Assembly (NCBI GenBank): GCA_965223305.1
Contig: CBDCWT010000004.1
Coordinates: 1 to 64,000 of the forward strand
Length of the DNA stretch: 64,000 nt
Reading direction: 5' to 3'
Origin: CBDCWT01 sp965223305
Lineage (GTDB): Bacteria; Planctomycetota; Planctomycetia; Pirellulales; Pirellulaceae
Shown: positions 35,990-45,400 of the stretch, in pieces
How the letters are laid out: each line of letters starts with the position of its first letter
How positions within the stretch are numbered: the first letter of the stretch is position 1
Notes under the pieces: generated by a model
The model's input: only the letters and a program-made list of their open reading frames with translations
Told to the model about the DNA's origin: nothing
Database searches by the model: none
Program-made: the position numbers and the translations under genes

Positions 35990-38197
35990 TCACGAATCGT
36001 GCTGGCGATGCGGCGCAAGGTCCGGCTGGTTCATCCCGGCCAACCGCTTCTTGAGTTCCTGCACCAGCTGCTGTTGCCCCGATCCAGCAGCTACTTCGAT
36101 CGCTGTTAGGTAGCGAGTTCGCGACTCCTCAGTTCTCCCCAACGAGGCGAGCAACTGCGCCAGGTCCGCATGAACGAAAGGGTCGCCCGGATTGAGTTGC
36201 AGCGCCTGCTCGTAGGACTCGATCGCCTCATCGTATGAACCTTGCCGAGTTTGCAACAAAGCCCACGCTGCAGGCACCGCGGCGTCCTGCGGCAACAAAC
36301 GGCCGGCCCGATGCAGACAGGTGGCAGCACGTTCGAACCGGCCGCAGCCAACCAGCGCCCGCGAGTAGTTCAACAGCACGCTCGGAGAATACGGTGTTGC
36401 CGCTAAAGCTCTCTCGAATAGCCCTAGCGCCTCGGCTGGGCGGCGTTGGGCCGACAGCACCACGGCGAGATGGTGATTCACCTCATGACTATGTGGCACA
36501 CATTCCAAGACGGTCCGCCACTGCCGCTCGGCGGCCGGCAGATCGTGGGCGTAGCGGAACAGCATCGACGCGTAGCGATCGCGCAACGTCCAATCCGCCG
36601 GATCCAGGTCAAGCGCGGAGGTGTGAATGGAGAGCGACTCTGCGAGAGCGGCTCCTGACGTGTGCTGCCGCAGGCTGCGCAGCTCGTCACGCAGGCGTTC
36701 GCGCTCCTGGCGGTGAAAACTGGAAGTGAAGGGGGGCCGACCCGCGACGGTCAATACCGTCTCGAGCGACTCGCGTTCTTCTAAGGCCGAAAAAGCCAAG
36801 CCGCGTTTCATCTCCGACTCGGAGATGATCGATCCGCCAGGTTGCGCGATCGCGCGGCAACTCGGCAGCACGCGACCGACCTTCTCCAGCAGCGAAGTCG
36901 CGACGAGGTAGTTGCCACGAAATCGAAGGTGAACGTGTTCGTAGAACAAAGACTGGCCTGGGACGCCTCGGTCGCTGTGCTGCCGAAGTACCTGTTCGAT
37001 GTCCACCAGATGGACGTGATCCAGTTCGGCGGCGATCGAACGAATGATCGAGTTGATGCGGCGGTCGGCCCGAAACCGCAACGTGTCCTGGTCCCGCGCT
37101 CGCGCGAACAGGTCGCGCGCCCGGCGGAAGTGCTCGAGATGCCAGCAGCAAATCGCGCGGCGAAAAGTCAGTTCGGCGAACTGACCGTCGATCGCCGCAG
37201 CCGTATCAAACGCCTCCAAAGCCGCGGCCCACTTTTCAACCGCCTGCAACGCTACGCCTCGTTGGAACTGTTCCGCCCACGGCGCCTGATCCGATTCTGA
37301 AAATCCCGGCCGATGTGCTGATGCAAACGGTGCGCAATCTCGCTCATTCACACCCACCGTGCAGAGAATAACCGGAGCTCCGCTGCGCGCGCCCGCCGCG
37401 CAAATGTCGCGGAGATTCTGCGCGAAGTGCCCATACATGATCTCCAACCGCGGATCGCCTGCCGGCACCTGGTTTTCGAGAAACATCTCCATGCCGCCCC
37501 ATTGCTTCGTGTGTCCGCCACGGGCACGTGCGGCGGTCCGCAGCAAACCGTGCAACAGCTGGCCGCAACGTGTCGACCGGACAGCCAGACTGGCGTGGAT
37601 CAGACTGCGGTTTCCCGCCAGCGGAGAGAAAACTGTCCCAGGCCCGAAGGGACCAACCACTTCGTTGTTGCCGAGGTATACCACCAACAAATCCGGCTCG
37701 AGACGCACGCAATCCCAGGCTATCTCGCGGACAACGTGGGAGTTGATCGCGGTGATGGCGGTGTTCACCACTTGGAATCTCGTGCCGGCTCCAGCAGCCT
37801 CAGACGCCAGCAGCAGTTGCTCGAGTTGTCGCGCCATCCCAAATGCGGGTTGGGGAAAACCTCGCGCAGCCGAACCTCCCAAGAGTAAAACCCGGCAATC
37901 TTGCTGCGGCTTGTCAGCCGGCAAGTTGAAAGGAATTCCCGCACGCGCCAACTCGGGACCGAAGTACTTGTTCGCAAACCCGGGGTTACTCAGAACACGC
38001 CGCGCACCTGCCAACTTAGTCGGTACACAGAAGGCGGCCGGCTGGCCGTATCCGGCGATCCAGAGGACCAGCTCCGTCAGCAGCAAACAGCTGACTGGCC
38101 CACCGATGAGCGCCGCCATCCGAAAGAGCCAGAGTCTGCTCTGGCGGATCCGTCGCAGGCAGCTGCTAGTCAGTCCGCTAACCCGAAGAAGTCCCAT
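35990..38197 (-). CDS. SGNH/GDSL-like hydrolase with C-terminal TPR repeats
   Basis: The 735-residue protein has a membrane anchor near residues 26-50 (MAALIGGPVSCLLLTELVLW). An SGNH domain follows with VLLLGGSAARGFPQPAFG (block I Ser), VVYLGNNEVVGPFG (block III Asn) and FYEHVHLRFRGNYLVA (block V His). After about residue 440 the chain is a series of TPR units, such as AERQWRTVLECVPHSHEVNH, FERALAATPYSPSVLLNYSR and AIESYEQALQLNPGDPFVHA. It probably acts at the cell envelope, perhaps acylating or deacylating a glycan with the TPRs as a docking surface. The role is inferred. Confidence 0.85.
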   Translation of the reverse strand: MGLLRVSGLTSSCLRRIRQSRLWLFRMAALIGGPVSCLLLTELVLWIAGYGQPAAFCVPTKLAGARRVLSNPGFANKYFGPELARAGIPFNLPADKPQQDCRVLLLGGSAARGFPQPAFGMARQLEQLLLASEAAGAGTRFQVVNTAITAINSHVVREIAWDCVRLEPDLLVVYLGNNEVVGPFGPGTVFSPLAGNRSLIHASLAVRSTRCGQLLHGLLRTAARARGGHTKQWGGMEMFLENQVPAGDPRLEIMYGHFAQNLRDICAAGARSGAPVILCTVGVNERDCAPFASAHRPGFSESDQAPWAEQFQRGVALQAVEKWAAALEAFDTAAAIDGQFAELTFRRAICCWHLEHFRRARDLFARARDQDTLRFRADRRINSIIRSIAAELDHVHLVDIEQVLRQHSDRGVPGQSLFYEHVHLRFRGNYLVATSLLEKVGRVLPSCRAIAQPGGSIISESEMKRGLAFSALEERESLETVLTVAGRPPFTSSFHRQERERLRDELRSLRQHTSGAALAESLSIHTSALDLDPADWTLRDRYASMLFRYAHDLPAAERQWRTVLECVPHSHEVNHHLAVVLSAQRRPAEALGLFERALAATPYSPSVLLNYSRALVGCGRFERAATCLHRAGRLLPQDAAVPAAWALLQTRQGSYDEAIESYEQALQLNPGDPFVHADLAQLLASLGRTEESRTRYLTAIEVAAGSGQQQLVQELKKRLAGMNQPDLAPHRQHDS

Positions 38198-38497
38198 CTC
38201 GCCCGACCATACTCCCTGCTGAAGCGACGTTGGCTTGGTTCGTACTCCCTGAAAATCGGCACGGTGGGGAGCGGCCGGAAAAGAAAGATTACCCGTAACC
38301 GGCTAACTCGTGGCGAACGCTAACGATGAGGTGAAAAACGCCGGTTAGCTCGACTGGACGGTCTGAGCCGATTCTGACAGCTGTACCGAGTTCAGCGGGA
38401 GAGCGTAGGTTTTCTTTCGAGCTAGACAGATAAATTGCCATGATCATACTGGCAAATAGTCAGCTGTTGACCACTCGCGGCTCAGAAGAAGCAGAGC
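38198..38497. other. Divergent intergenic region with a weak inverted repeat
   Basis: The 300 bases separate the SGNH-TPR gene and the JmjC-like gene. TAACCGGC near 38295 and GCCGGTTA near 38340 form an 8-base inverted repeat around a ~40-base loop. No gene or known site is visible. Confidence 0.45.
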
Positions 38498-39346
38498 ATG
38501 AAGAAAATCGAGCGAAGAAGTAACCTGTCGTATGCTGAGTTTGTCCAGGAATATGCCCTGCCGCAGCGGCCGGTGATCATCAGCGACGCGGCAAGGCACT
38601 GGGAATCCGCACGACGGTGGACTCCCACCATGTTCAAGGAACGGTTCGGCACGCGCGAATTCCGGATTGCCGGGAAGCGACAGCAGCTCGCCGAGTTCAT
38701 CGATCGGGTCGTGGAATCGACCGATTCCGACCCGGCGCCCTACTTCCACAATGTGGAGATTGTGAGCCGATTTCCTGAATTACTGCCCGAAGTACCGCAC
38801 TTCGAGTACGCGCAGCCGGACCGCGTCAACAGCCGGCTGCTACCTCGCCGACTCATGAAAACCGGTTGGTATGAACTGTTTATTGGAGGTGCCGGCGGTC
38901 AGTTTCCGGACCTGCACACAGACTTCCGCGGCGTGTTCTCCCTGCTGACCCAACTGCATGGAGACAAAGAATGTGTGTTCTTCTCTCCTGACCAGACGCG
39001 GCTGCTTTATCCGCGGGAAGACAACCGCCGCCGATCGCCGGTCGATCCCTTCTCGCCAGACTTGGAACGGTTCCCACTGTTCTCACAGGCTCAACCTCTG
39101 CGCTGCGTTGTCAAGCAGGGCGAGTCACTCTTTGTACCACCAGACTGGTGGCATACGACGCGCATGCAAGGGCCGTCGATCTCAGTGGTATCGAGCCACC
39201 TGACGTCGTCGAACTGGTGGAACTTCGTCCGCGACGAGTTCCGCAGGCGCGAGAAGCTGACAGCCATTCCCATCTGCGCCTACCTGGTCGCAGTGGGGAT
39301 CCTGTTGAGCGTACGCGAACGGTGCACGTTCGCCTCACCATCGTAG
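38498..39346 (+). CDS. JmjC/cupin-8-like oxygenase domain protein
   Basis: The 282-residue protein has the cupin-8 (JmjC-like) pattern. The N-terminal LPQRPVIISDAARHW is typical. The iron ligands would be His140 and Asp142 in FPDLHTDFRGV and His219 in VPPDWWHTTRMQGPS. Family members are 2-oxoglutarate- and iron-dependent hydroxylases of proteins or small molecules. The C-terminal ~25 residues include a hydrophobic stretch (IPICAYLVAVGILLSV) that may be a membrane anchor. The TAG stop lies inside a family A repeat, so the last residues may have been set by repeat insertion. Confidence 0.87.
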   Translation: MKKIERRSNLSYAEFVQEYALPQRPVIISDAARHWESARRWTPTMFKERFGTREFRIAGKRQQLAEFIDRVVESTDSDPAPYFHNVEIVSRFPELLPEVPHFEYAQPDRVNSRLLPRRLMKTGWYELFIGGAGGQFPDLHTDFRGVFSLLTQLHGDKECVFFSPDQTRLLYPREDNRRRSPVDPFSPDLERFPLFSQAQPLRCVVKQGESLFVPPDWWHTTRMQGPSISVVSSHLTSSNWWNFVRDEFRRREKLTAIPICAYLVAVGILLSVRERCTFASPS

Positions 39347-39422
39347 CAGGCACTCCGCGTGCCGTGGCGCCAGAGACGTATTTTGCTTGAAAGGTGGACG
39401 GCACACGGAGTGTGCCTACTAC
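39343..39422. repeat. Two family A palindromes, one overlapping a stop codon
   Basis: The forward copy at 39343-39366 has a shortened stem (GGCACTCCGCGTGCC) and supplies the TAG of the JmjC-like gene. A reverse copy at 39393-39422 has the GGCACAC/GTGTGCC stem and overlaps the stop region of the convergent small gene. Confidence 0.75.
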
Positions 39423-39646
39423 TTTGCGTCCCGCTCATGCCCTTCGGCCAGCGGCTCCAGCGAGACAATCAGCAGAGGCTCCAGAAACTTCGTAGCACTC
39501 TCCTCGTCAGTGACAATCACGATGCGTTGGTTTAGCGCAACGAACTCTGGATGCTTTACTGGTACCCGCCGACCATCGGCCAAGCACAGTTCGAACTGGC
39601 GGAACGGCTGCCGGGTTAGAGCACTCCGAATCGAGTTTAGATCCAT
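39419..39646 (-). CDS. Small conserved-looking hypothetical protein, 75 residues
   Basis: The protein starts MDLNSIRSALTRQPFRQFEL and continues LADGRRVPVKHPEFVALNQR, then a beta-rich IVIVTDEES and a LEPLLIVSLEPL end. I recognise this as a type of small protein common in planctomycetes, with no assigned function. It has no signal or membrane segment. The ATG follows GGGAGAAGT, a good ribosome site. Confidence 0.75.
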   Translation of the reverse strand: MDLNSIRSALTRQPFRQFELCLADGRRVPVKHPEFVALNQRIVIVTDEESATKFLEPLLIVSLEPLAEGHERDAK

Positions 39647-39707
39647 ACTTCTCCCTCCGGCATCATTTTAGCGCGAACTCCAACCGCGGCAAATTTGAAA
39701 CACCGTT

Positions 39708-41258
39708 TCAGCCTACCCATATCGGGCTGGACCAAGCCAGATGCCCGTTGTGCTGGGTCACACGGACATAGTACCAATCGGCTTCGGCCGTCGCCTGGCG
39801 GCGGTCGTTCCAGCTGAGCCGGACTGAGTATTCCTCGGGACTGAGCAGTTGCCCAACGATGAAACTCTCACTCGTGAACACGCCGGTGAAGGTCACTAGG
39901 TTGTCTTCTATCAACTCGCCGAGCTTGGCAGTCACTGTTTGCTTGACAGGAGAAGTCAACTCGACATTGAGCTGGGAGTCGGGCCTTCCATCAAGTTCCA
40001 GTACGAGCGACTTGGTAGGATCTTCCGCATAACATTCAACACGAGTCGTGGGTGATCGCAGCCGCAGCCGCGTGTCGGAAAGGACGGTCAGCTGATCCCG
40101 TCGCTGCTCATCAAAGGGTGCCGACTGAAAACAAGGAAGCGCCCGTACAATACGACCGCCGTCTAGGCTGATGCTCAGGTCCCAATCGCAAATACGGCCT
40201 AGGCCTAGCGCGGCCCAAGGCCCCCAGCCGTATTGAAGACGACACTTTACCCGGCCGGGAAGTTGTGCGTTGCCCCGCAGATGATCACCAGGAAAATGCC
40301 GTTGAACGACTCGCCCATTACGAATCAGCTCGATCATCGAAATCGCATCCTGGCCGACCGCGCGTACTTCAATCTGACGCTCGTCGGTGAAGCCCATTTC
40401 GGCGCCCATCGGCTGGCCGTTCAGTGTCACTTCGAGTTGGATGCGGTCGCCGGTCGCGGCATAGGTTCGTCGCGCCTCGATCGCTTCGAAGAGCGCTGCT
40501 TGGGTCAACCCAGCAGCCCACACGCCCACAACCCCTTCGCCATACGCCCCCGGGTATCCCAAGTGGTCGTCGGACGACGCCACAAAACCGAACCTGCGCC
40601 GCTTCTTAAGCTGCCGGTCGATCAGGTTGGCGGTTGAGCGGCCGCCATTCGAATGCCGAATCATCGGAAACGGCGAGTTGGCAGCCTCGGTACAGCCATG
40701 TTCTGAGAAAATCTCGACTACCGGGGATGCCTCCTGCCTGAAGTGGTCCCAATTGGCGCCGCGCCATCCCTGTTTGTAGCCCACGTGATGTGGAATCGCG
40801 AAGGCACCGTGAAAGTGAGCGAAGTCGATCAACTTGTCGGCGTCATTCGGCAAGAACAGCTCGCCATCGGGCTCGCGGAATATGACGCAGTAGTCGCCGA
40901 AATGGCTGGAATGCCATTCGTAACCCAGCAGAGCCACGAAGTCATCTGTGTTCGCGGCGCGGATCATCTGCTTCGTCTGCGGCCAGTGCTGGCGGTGCGC
41001 GTCGAAGCCATGAACCCACTTCAAGTGACGGTCACCCGGCATCTTCGGCATGTCGTGCCACGACGCGTGCCCGGTGAAAGCAAAAAAATCAAGGTGCTCC
41101 CGCGCCAACTCGATCGAGCGGGCGAGCGATCCCTTCGCGTAGCCAACGGCATTGTGGTTATGCAGATCTCCCCAATAAAGTCGCAACGGGGTGCTATGGC
41201 CAGCCAAACTAAGCTCTGCATCGACCTGAGCTCCTAACCTGTGATCTCGTTCAGTCAC
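39708..41258 (-). CDS. DUF3604 (PHP-like) metal-dependent hydrolase
   Basis: The 516-residue protein carries the PHP-type metal motifs: LYWGDLHNHNAVGYAKGS near the N-terminus (His33, His35), FFAFTGHASWHDMP, AIPHHVGYKQGWRG, VEIFSEHGCTE and VASSDDHLGYPGAYGEGVVG. The C-terminal ~200 residues are beta-rich, as in the DUF3604 family. It lacks a signal peptide. The substrate is unknown; PHP proteins usually cleave phosphoesters. There is no operon partner. Confidence 0.88.
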   Translation of the reverse strand: MTERDHRLGAQVDAELSLAGHSTPLRLYWGDLHNHNAVGYAKGSLARSIELAREHLDFFAFTGHASWHDMPKMPGDRHLKWVHGFDAHRQHWPQTKQMIRAANTDDFVALLGYEWHSSHFGDYCVIFREPDGELFLPNDADKLIDFAHFHGAFAIPHHVGYKQGWRGANWDHFRQEASPVVEIFSEHGCTEAANSPFPMIRHSNGGRSTANLIDRQLKKRRRFGFVASSDDHLGYPGAYGEGVVGVWAAGLTQAALFEAIEARRTYAATGDRIQLEVTLNGQPMGAEMGFTDERQIEVRAVGQDAISMIELIRNGRVVQRHFPGDHLRGNAQLPGRVKCRLQYGWGPWAALGLGRICDWDLSISLDGGRIVRALPCFQSAPFDEQRRDQLTVLSDTRLRLRSPTTRVECYAEDPTKSLVLELDGRPDSQLNVELTSPVKQTVTAKLGELIEDNLVTFTGVFTSESFIVGQLLSPEEYSVRLSWNDRRQATAEADWYYVRVTQHNGHLAWSSPIWVG

Positions 41259-41947
41259 GCTAATCTCCCCCCTCTATCTTGCCGATGACGCTGGATGTTG
41301 TAGGTAGATCCGGCGAACGAGTCCGCAACGACTGACTTTCAAGTGCCAAGGTGTCCCGACCCATGCAAGAGCGACCCCGCGCCGTGAGGCACTGCGACCG
41401 CACCAGCCTACTCCATTGTCCCGAGGATCTCCTCCTGAGCCGAGTATTTTTGACGACTGTACCGGCTGTGAGACGTGAGAATTCCGCTCGGCAGAAGTTG
41501 CCGACTTCTTTCTGTAGGCGCGGTCTCTTTCCCAATTACAGTGAAAGGAAATACGATTACTAGACTTTGCCTCGCCTGCCCACAGGGGCTGTGCAGGTTT
41601 TTAAGTTAGTGAGTGATTTTGTGTTTCTTCACTCTCCCCTTGGGGAGAGTCGGCCCGAAGGGCCGGAGAGGGGGGAACTCTCCCCGACGCTACGCGTTGG
41701 TTTCGCTGGGGAACCGTGGGCTAACGCCCAGCGGCTGATTTGCAGCGTAGTTTGGCGGACTGCAAAGCCGCACAGCCTCCACAGGGGGCAGGGGGGCGAG
41801 GCACCAAAACTGGCGGCGTGCGGTGGCGGCGATCCCCCAAAAAGGGGGGCTAAACACAAGTTTGCTACCGAAAAACGACGAAAACAGGTCAAGTACCACG
41901 TTTGGAACCGAGTTTAGGCATTCTAACGCTCGCTAGGGAGAAGAAGG
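41259..41947. repeat. Gene-free repeat region (families E and F and a short hairpin)
   Basis: CACTCTCCCCTTGGGGAGAG and GGCCCGAAGGGCC form two hairpins at 41629-41665. At 41711-41741 lies the F element (GTGGGCTAACGCCCAGCGGC), found again at 46964-46995. At ~41836-41851 CCCCC and GGGGGG surround an A-run. An open frame through it at 41567-41917 consists of repeats and is not a gene. No gene is visible in 41259-41560 either. Confidence 0.6.
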
Positions 41948-42118
41948 ATGGAGAGGCTACTCAGTATCAACTGCCGCAAGGCGCTGACCGTGCAACTGGG
42001 TGAAACAGCTGGCCGAGAGATCGCCGAGCTGATCCAAAGGCTAGCGAACAAGGTCGAGGAGCTGGAGAAATCCAAGGTGGATGTCACTCCGATCATCAGG
42101 AACGCACCGAGCTTATAG
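41948..42118 (+). CDS. Small predicted coiled-coil protein, 56 residues
   Basis: An ATG at 41948 follows AGGGAGAAGAAGG. The product begins MERLLSINCRKALTVQLGET and continues as an amphipathic helix with heptads of Leu and Ile (IAELIQRLANKVEELEKSK), then ends VDVTPIIRNAPSL. The good ribosome site and regular helix suggest a real gene embedded in repeats. I recall similar small planctomycete proteins but cannot confirm this. Function unknown. Confidence 0.6.
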   Translation: MERLLSINCRKALTVQLGETAGREIAELIQRLANKVEELEKSKVDVTPIIRNAPSL

Positions 42119-42143
42119 CCAGCTCTCGCTGAAGCCAGCGCGC

Positions 42144-42304
42144 CACAGCAGGCACATCCGGTGTGCCCGGCCCAAGTAGCGGGCTCACCCCCGCGACCGT
42201 GGCCAAAGTAGCAGGCACACTCCGTGTGCCGTGGCCAAAGTAGCAGGCACACTCCGTGTGCCGTGGCCAAAGTAGCAGGCACACTCCGTGTGCCGTGGCC
42301 GAGC
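42144..42304 (+). repeat. Five family A palindromes in tandem, last three exact at 32-bp period
   Basis: Copies begin at 42144, 42175, 42208, 42240 and 42272. The last three are identical 32-base units (GTAGCAGGCACACTCCGTGT, GCCGTGGCCAAA). The first two are diverged. A reverse copy (GGCACGCCGAGCATGCCTGC) follows near 42337-42357. The array lies 130 bases upstream of the large fusion gene and may be in its leader. Confidence 0.85.
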
Positions 42305-42433
42305 GTTCCCTAAGAACACCCGTTGCCAGGCAGCCGGCACGCCGAGCATGCCTGCTACATTCTACTTGCTGGCTACCCGCCGACGACCGACAATCACGGT
42401 ACTCTCCAAACTAGCAATACTGGGGTACCGTCG

Positions 42434-45400
42434 ATGAAAACTCCTCGCACAATTTGTGCCGTGATTGTTGTCTGCCTGTGTTCTTTGGCTTCCCTGCGGG
42501 CGGAGACCTCTCTCGAGTTTGGTTTCGGCAAATCAGACATTACTCCCAGTGTTGCGCTGCGACTCTCCGGCTACGGGAACCGCACCGACGTCTTCGAGGG
42601 TGTGGACGAAAAGCTGTTCGTGCGCGTGATGGTGGTTCGCACGGATGACGGACGGGTCAGCGCGCTGATCGCTGTCGATACGATAGGCTTACCTGGCACG
42701 TTGACCAAGTCCATCGCGGCGCGAGCCAACAAGAGATATGGCATCCCGCGAGACCGGATCGTCGTTTGCGGGACGCACTCTCATACCGCGCCCCACATCT
42801 CCGCTGGGCTGACCAATATCTTCGCGGTGCCACTGACAGCGGAACAAGAGAGAGATTCACAAGAGTACACCCAGCGCGTGGCAGACACGATCGTGGAGAC
42901 GGTCGGACAGGCTGTTAAGCGGCTGAGGCCCGGCCAGCTCTTTGCCGCTCAGGGGGAAGCCGGCTTTGCTCGAAACCGGCGGACCGTTAGAGACGGCAGC
43001 TGGACTGGATTTGGAGTTCAGGCTGGAGGACCGACCGATCATTCGCTGCCGGTACTGAAGATCGCCGATGAAGACGGGACCGTGCGCGGCCTGGTGTTCA
43101 ACTACGCCTGTCACTGCACGACCTTTGGTCCCAGCTATAACCGGGTCAACGGCGATTGGGCTGGCCACGCGTCGAGGATGCTCGAGCAGCGTTATCCGGC
43201 TGCAACCGCACTTTGCACGATCGGCTGTGGGGCTGATCAAAATCCGCAACGGGACAATGACGCGACGAAGGCCAAAGCCCTGGCGGTCGCCCAAGGCAAA
43301 GAAGTTGCCGACGAGGTCTCCAGGATCATTGCAGAGCCGATGTCGGAGGTTACCGCGGCTCTTCGTACATCGTTCGGTTACGCCGGTCTTCCAGTCGACC
43401 GGCCGACAGTCCCCGAGCTCAAAACGCAGCTCGACGACCGCCGCCCGCAGTTTCGCCGGCATGCGCAAAACATGCTCGACCTGCGGGAGCGAATGGGGCG
43501 CCTCCCAGAGACGTACCCAGCACCTGTCCAGGTTTGGTCGTTTGGCGACCAACTTTGCATGGTCTTTCTGGGTGGAGAAGTGGTCGTCGACTACGCCTTG
43601 CGGCTCAAGCAGGAGATCCGCAGTAAGCTGGTTTGGCTCTCTTCCTACAGCAACGACCTCTTCGGGTATGTCGCCTCCGAGCGTGTCCGTCGAGAGGGCG
43701 GGTATGAAGTGTCGGGATCGATGATCTACTACAACCAGCCGGGTCCCTGGGCTGAGGGCACCGAGGAGGTCGTTGTCCGTCGCGTACACGAGCTGGTCGA
43801 ACAGGGTAGTTTTACCGGCCCATTGACACCGGAAGAGGCGCTGGCGCGTTTTCACCTGCAGCCGGGCTATAAGATTGGAATCGTGGCGGCCGAACCGTTG
43901 ATCGCGGATCCTGTGAACTTCGCAGTCGCCGCGGACGGTAGGCTGTGGGTGGTCGAAATGGGAGACTACCCCCGCGGCGAAGACGATCAGGGTAAGCCGG
44001 GCGGCCGCGTCAAAGTGCTGGATGATCTTGACGGCGATGGTCGTTACGACACAAGTACTCTCTTCTTGGACGGTTTGGAGTACCCCAACGGAGTGTTTCC
44101 TTGGGGCGGTGGGGTACTGATTAGCGGCGCGCCCGCGATTCTTTACGCCGAGGACACTGACGGAGACGACCGGGCCGATGTGACCAAGCCGCTCTATCGC
44201 GGCTTTGAAGCCGACAATCCCCAACATCGAGTGGCTGGCTTCGCTTATGGACTCGACAATTGGCTCTACCTAGCCAGCGGTACGAACAACCACGAAATCC
44301 AAAGCGTCTCCAGCGGGGCGACAATCGATATGTCGGGTAGGGACGTGCGCATCCGACCCGACAAAGGACTCATCGAGGCGGTCAGTGGCCGGACCCAGTT
44401 TGGCCGCAATCGAGACGACTGGGGCAACTGGTTTGGTGGCGACAACAGTCGACCGATTTATCACTACGTCGTCTCCGATCGCTATTTGAGCCGCAACCCG
44501 TACTTTCCTGCGCCGGATCCGTTTGTTCACCTCATGACACCGGCCCTCGCCCCGCCGGTCTACCCCACCAGCCGCACACTGGACCGCTTCAACGACCTTT
44601 TCGCGCTCAACCGGTTCACCTCAGCATGCAGCCAGATGATCTTTAGGGATTCCTCTCTGGGACCCGATGTCGAAGGCGCCGCCTTCATCTCAGAGCCAGT
44701 CCACAACCTCGTGCATCGTGCGGTCTTGACGGATGACGGAGTGTCGTTCAGAGCAGCGCGGCATCCAAAAGAACTGCAAAGCGAGTTTCTGTCGTCGACA
44801 GACCATTGGTTCCGCCCCACCACTACGGCAACCGGCCCTGATGGCAGTTTGTGGATCGCCGACATGTACCGCCACGTGATCGAACACCCCGAGTGGATTC
44901 CCGAGTCCTGGCAGGCGCAACTCGACCTCCGCGCAGGCCACGACCGCGGCCGAATCTATCGCGTCTACCGCTCGGATGGCGAACTGCAAAAGATCTCCCC
45001 CTTGAACGATCGGCCGTCTCAGGAGTTGGTCGGTGAGCTACAGCATTCCAACGGATGGCGGCGCGATACGGCTCAGCAGCTGTTGGTCGAACGCCGCGAC
45101 CACTCGACCGTCGCACCGATTCGAGATGTTCTCCGGTCGGGCACTGCAATCGCCAAGGTCCACGCACTGGGCACCTTGCAGGGCCTCGACGCGTTGCGCG
45201 CGTCCGATCTGTCGCTCGCCCTGAGCGACTCGGATCCGCGAGTCCTGCGTCGCGCGATCTTGCTGAGCGAGCGGCTGCTAGACGATCATCCTCAACTCGC
45301 TCGCCGCATCACTCAACTCGGCAGTCACCCTGCGCCTCGCGTACGTCTACAAGTCGCGCTCTCATTGGGCGAATGGGATAACGACGCTGCGGCCGAGGCG

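Noticed and set aside
41260..41535. 91-residue reverse frame next to the DUF3604 gene
   Set aside because: Arginine- and serine-rich with no family and no ribosome site; typical of GC-rich non-coding DNA.
41567..41917. 116-residue forward open frame
   Set aside because: It passes through family E and F hairpins and has an arginine-, glycine- and proline-rich translation with no protein-like pattern.
42144..42304. Possible CRISPR array
   Set aside because: The 32-bp units are contiguous, with no variable spacers, and no cas genes are present.
42857..44227. 456-residue reverse frame inside the ceramidase-dehydrogenase gene
   Set aside because: It is antisense to a gene with clear domains. 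High GC and codon bias open the opposite strand; its translation has no family.
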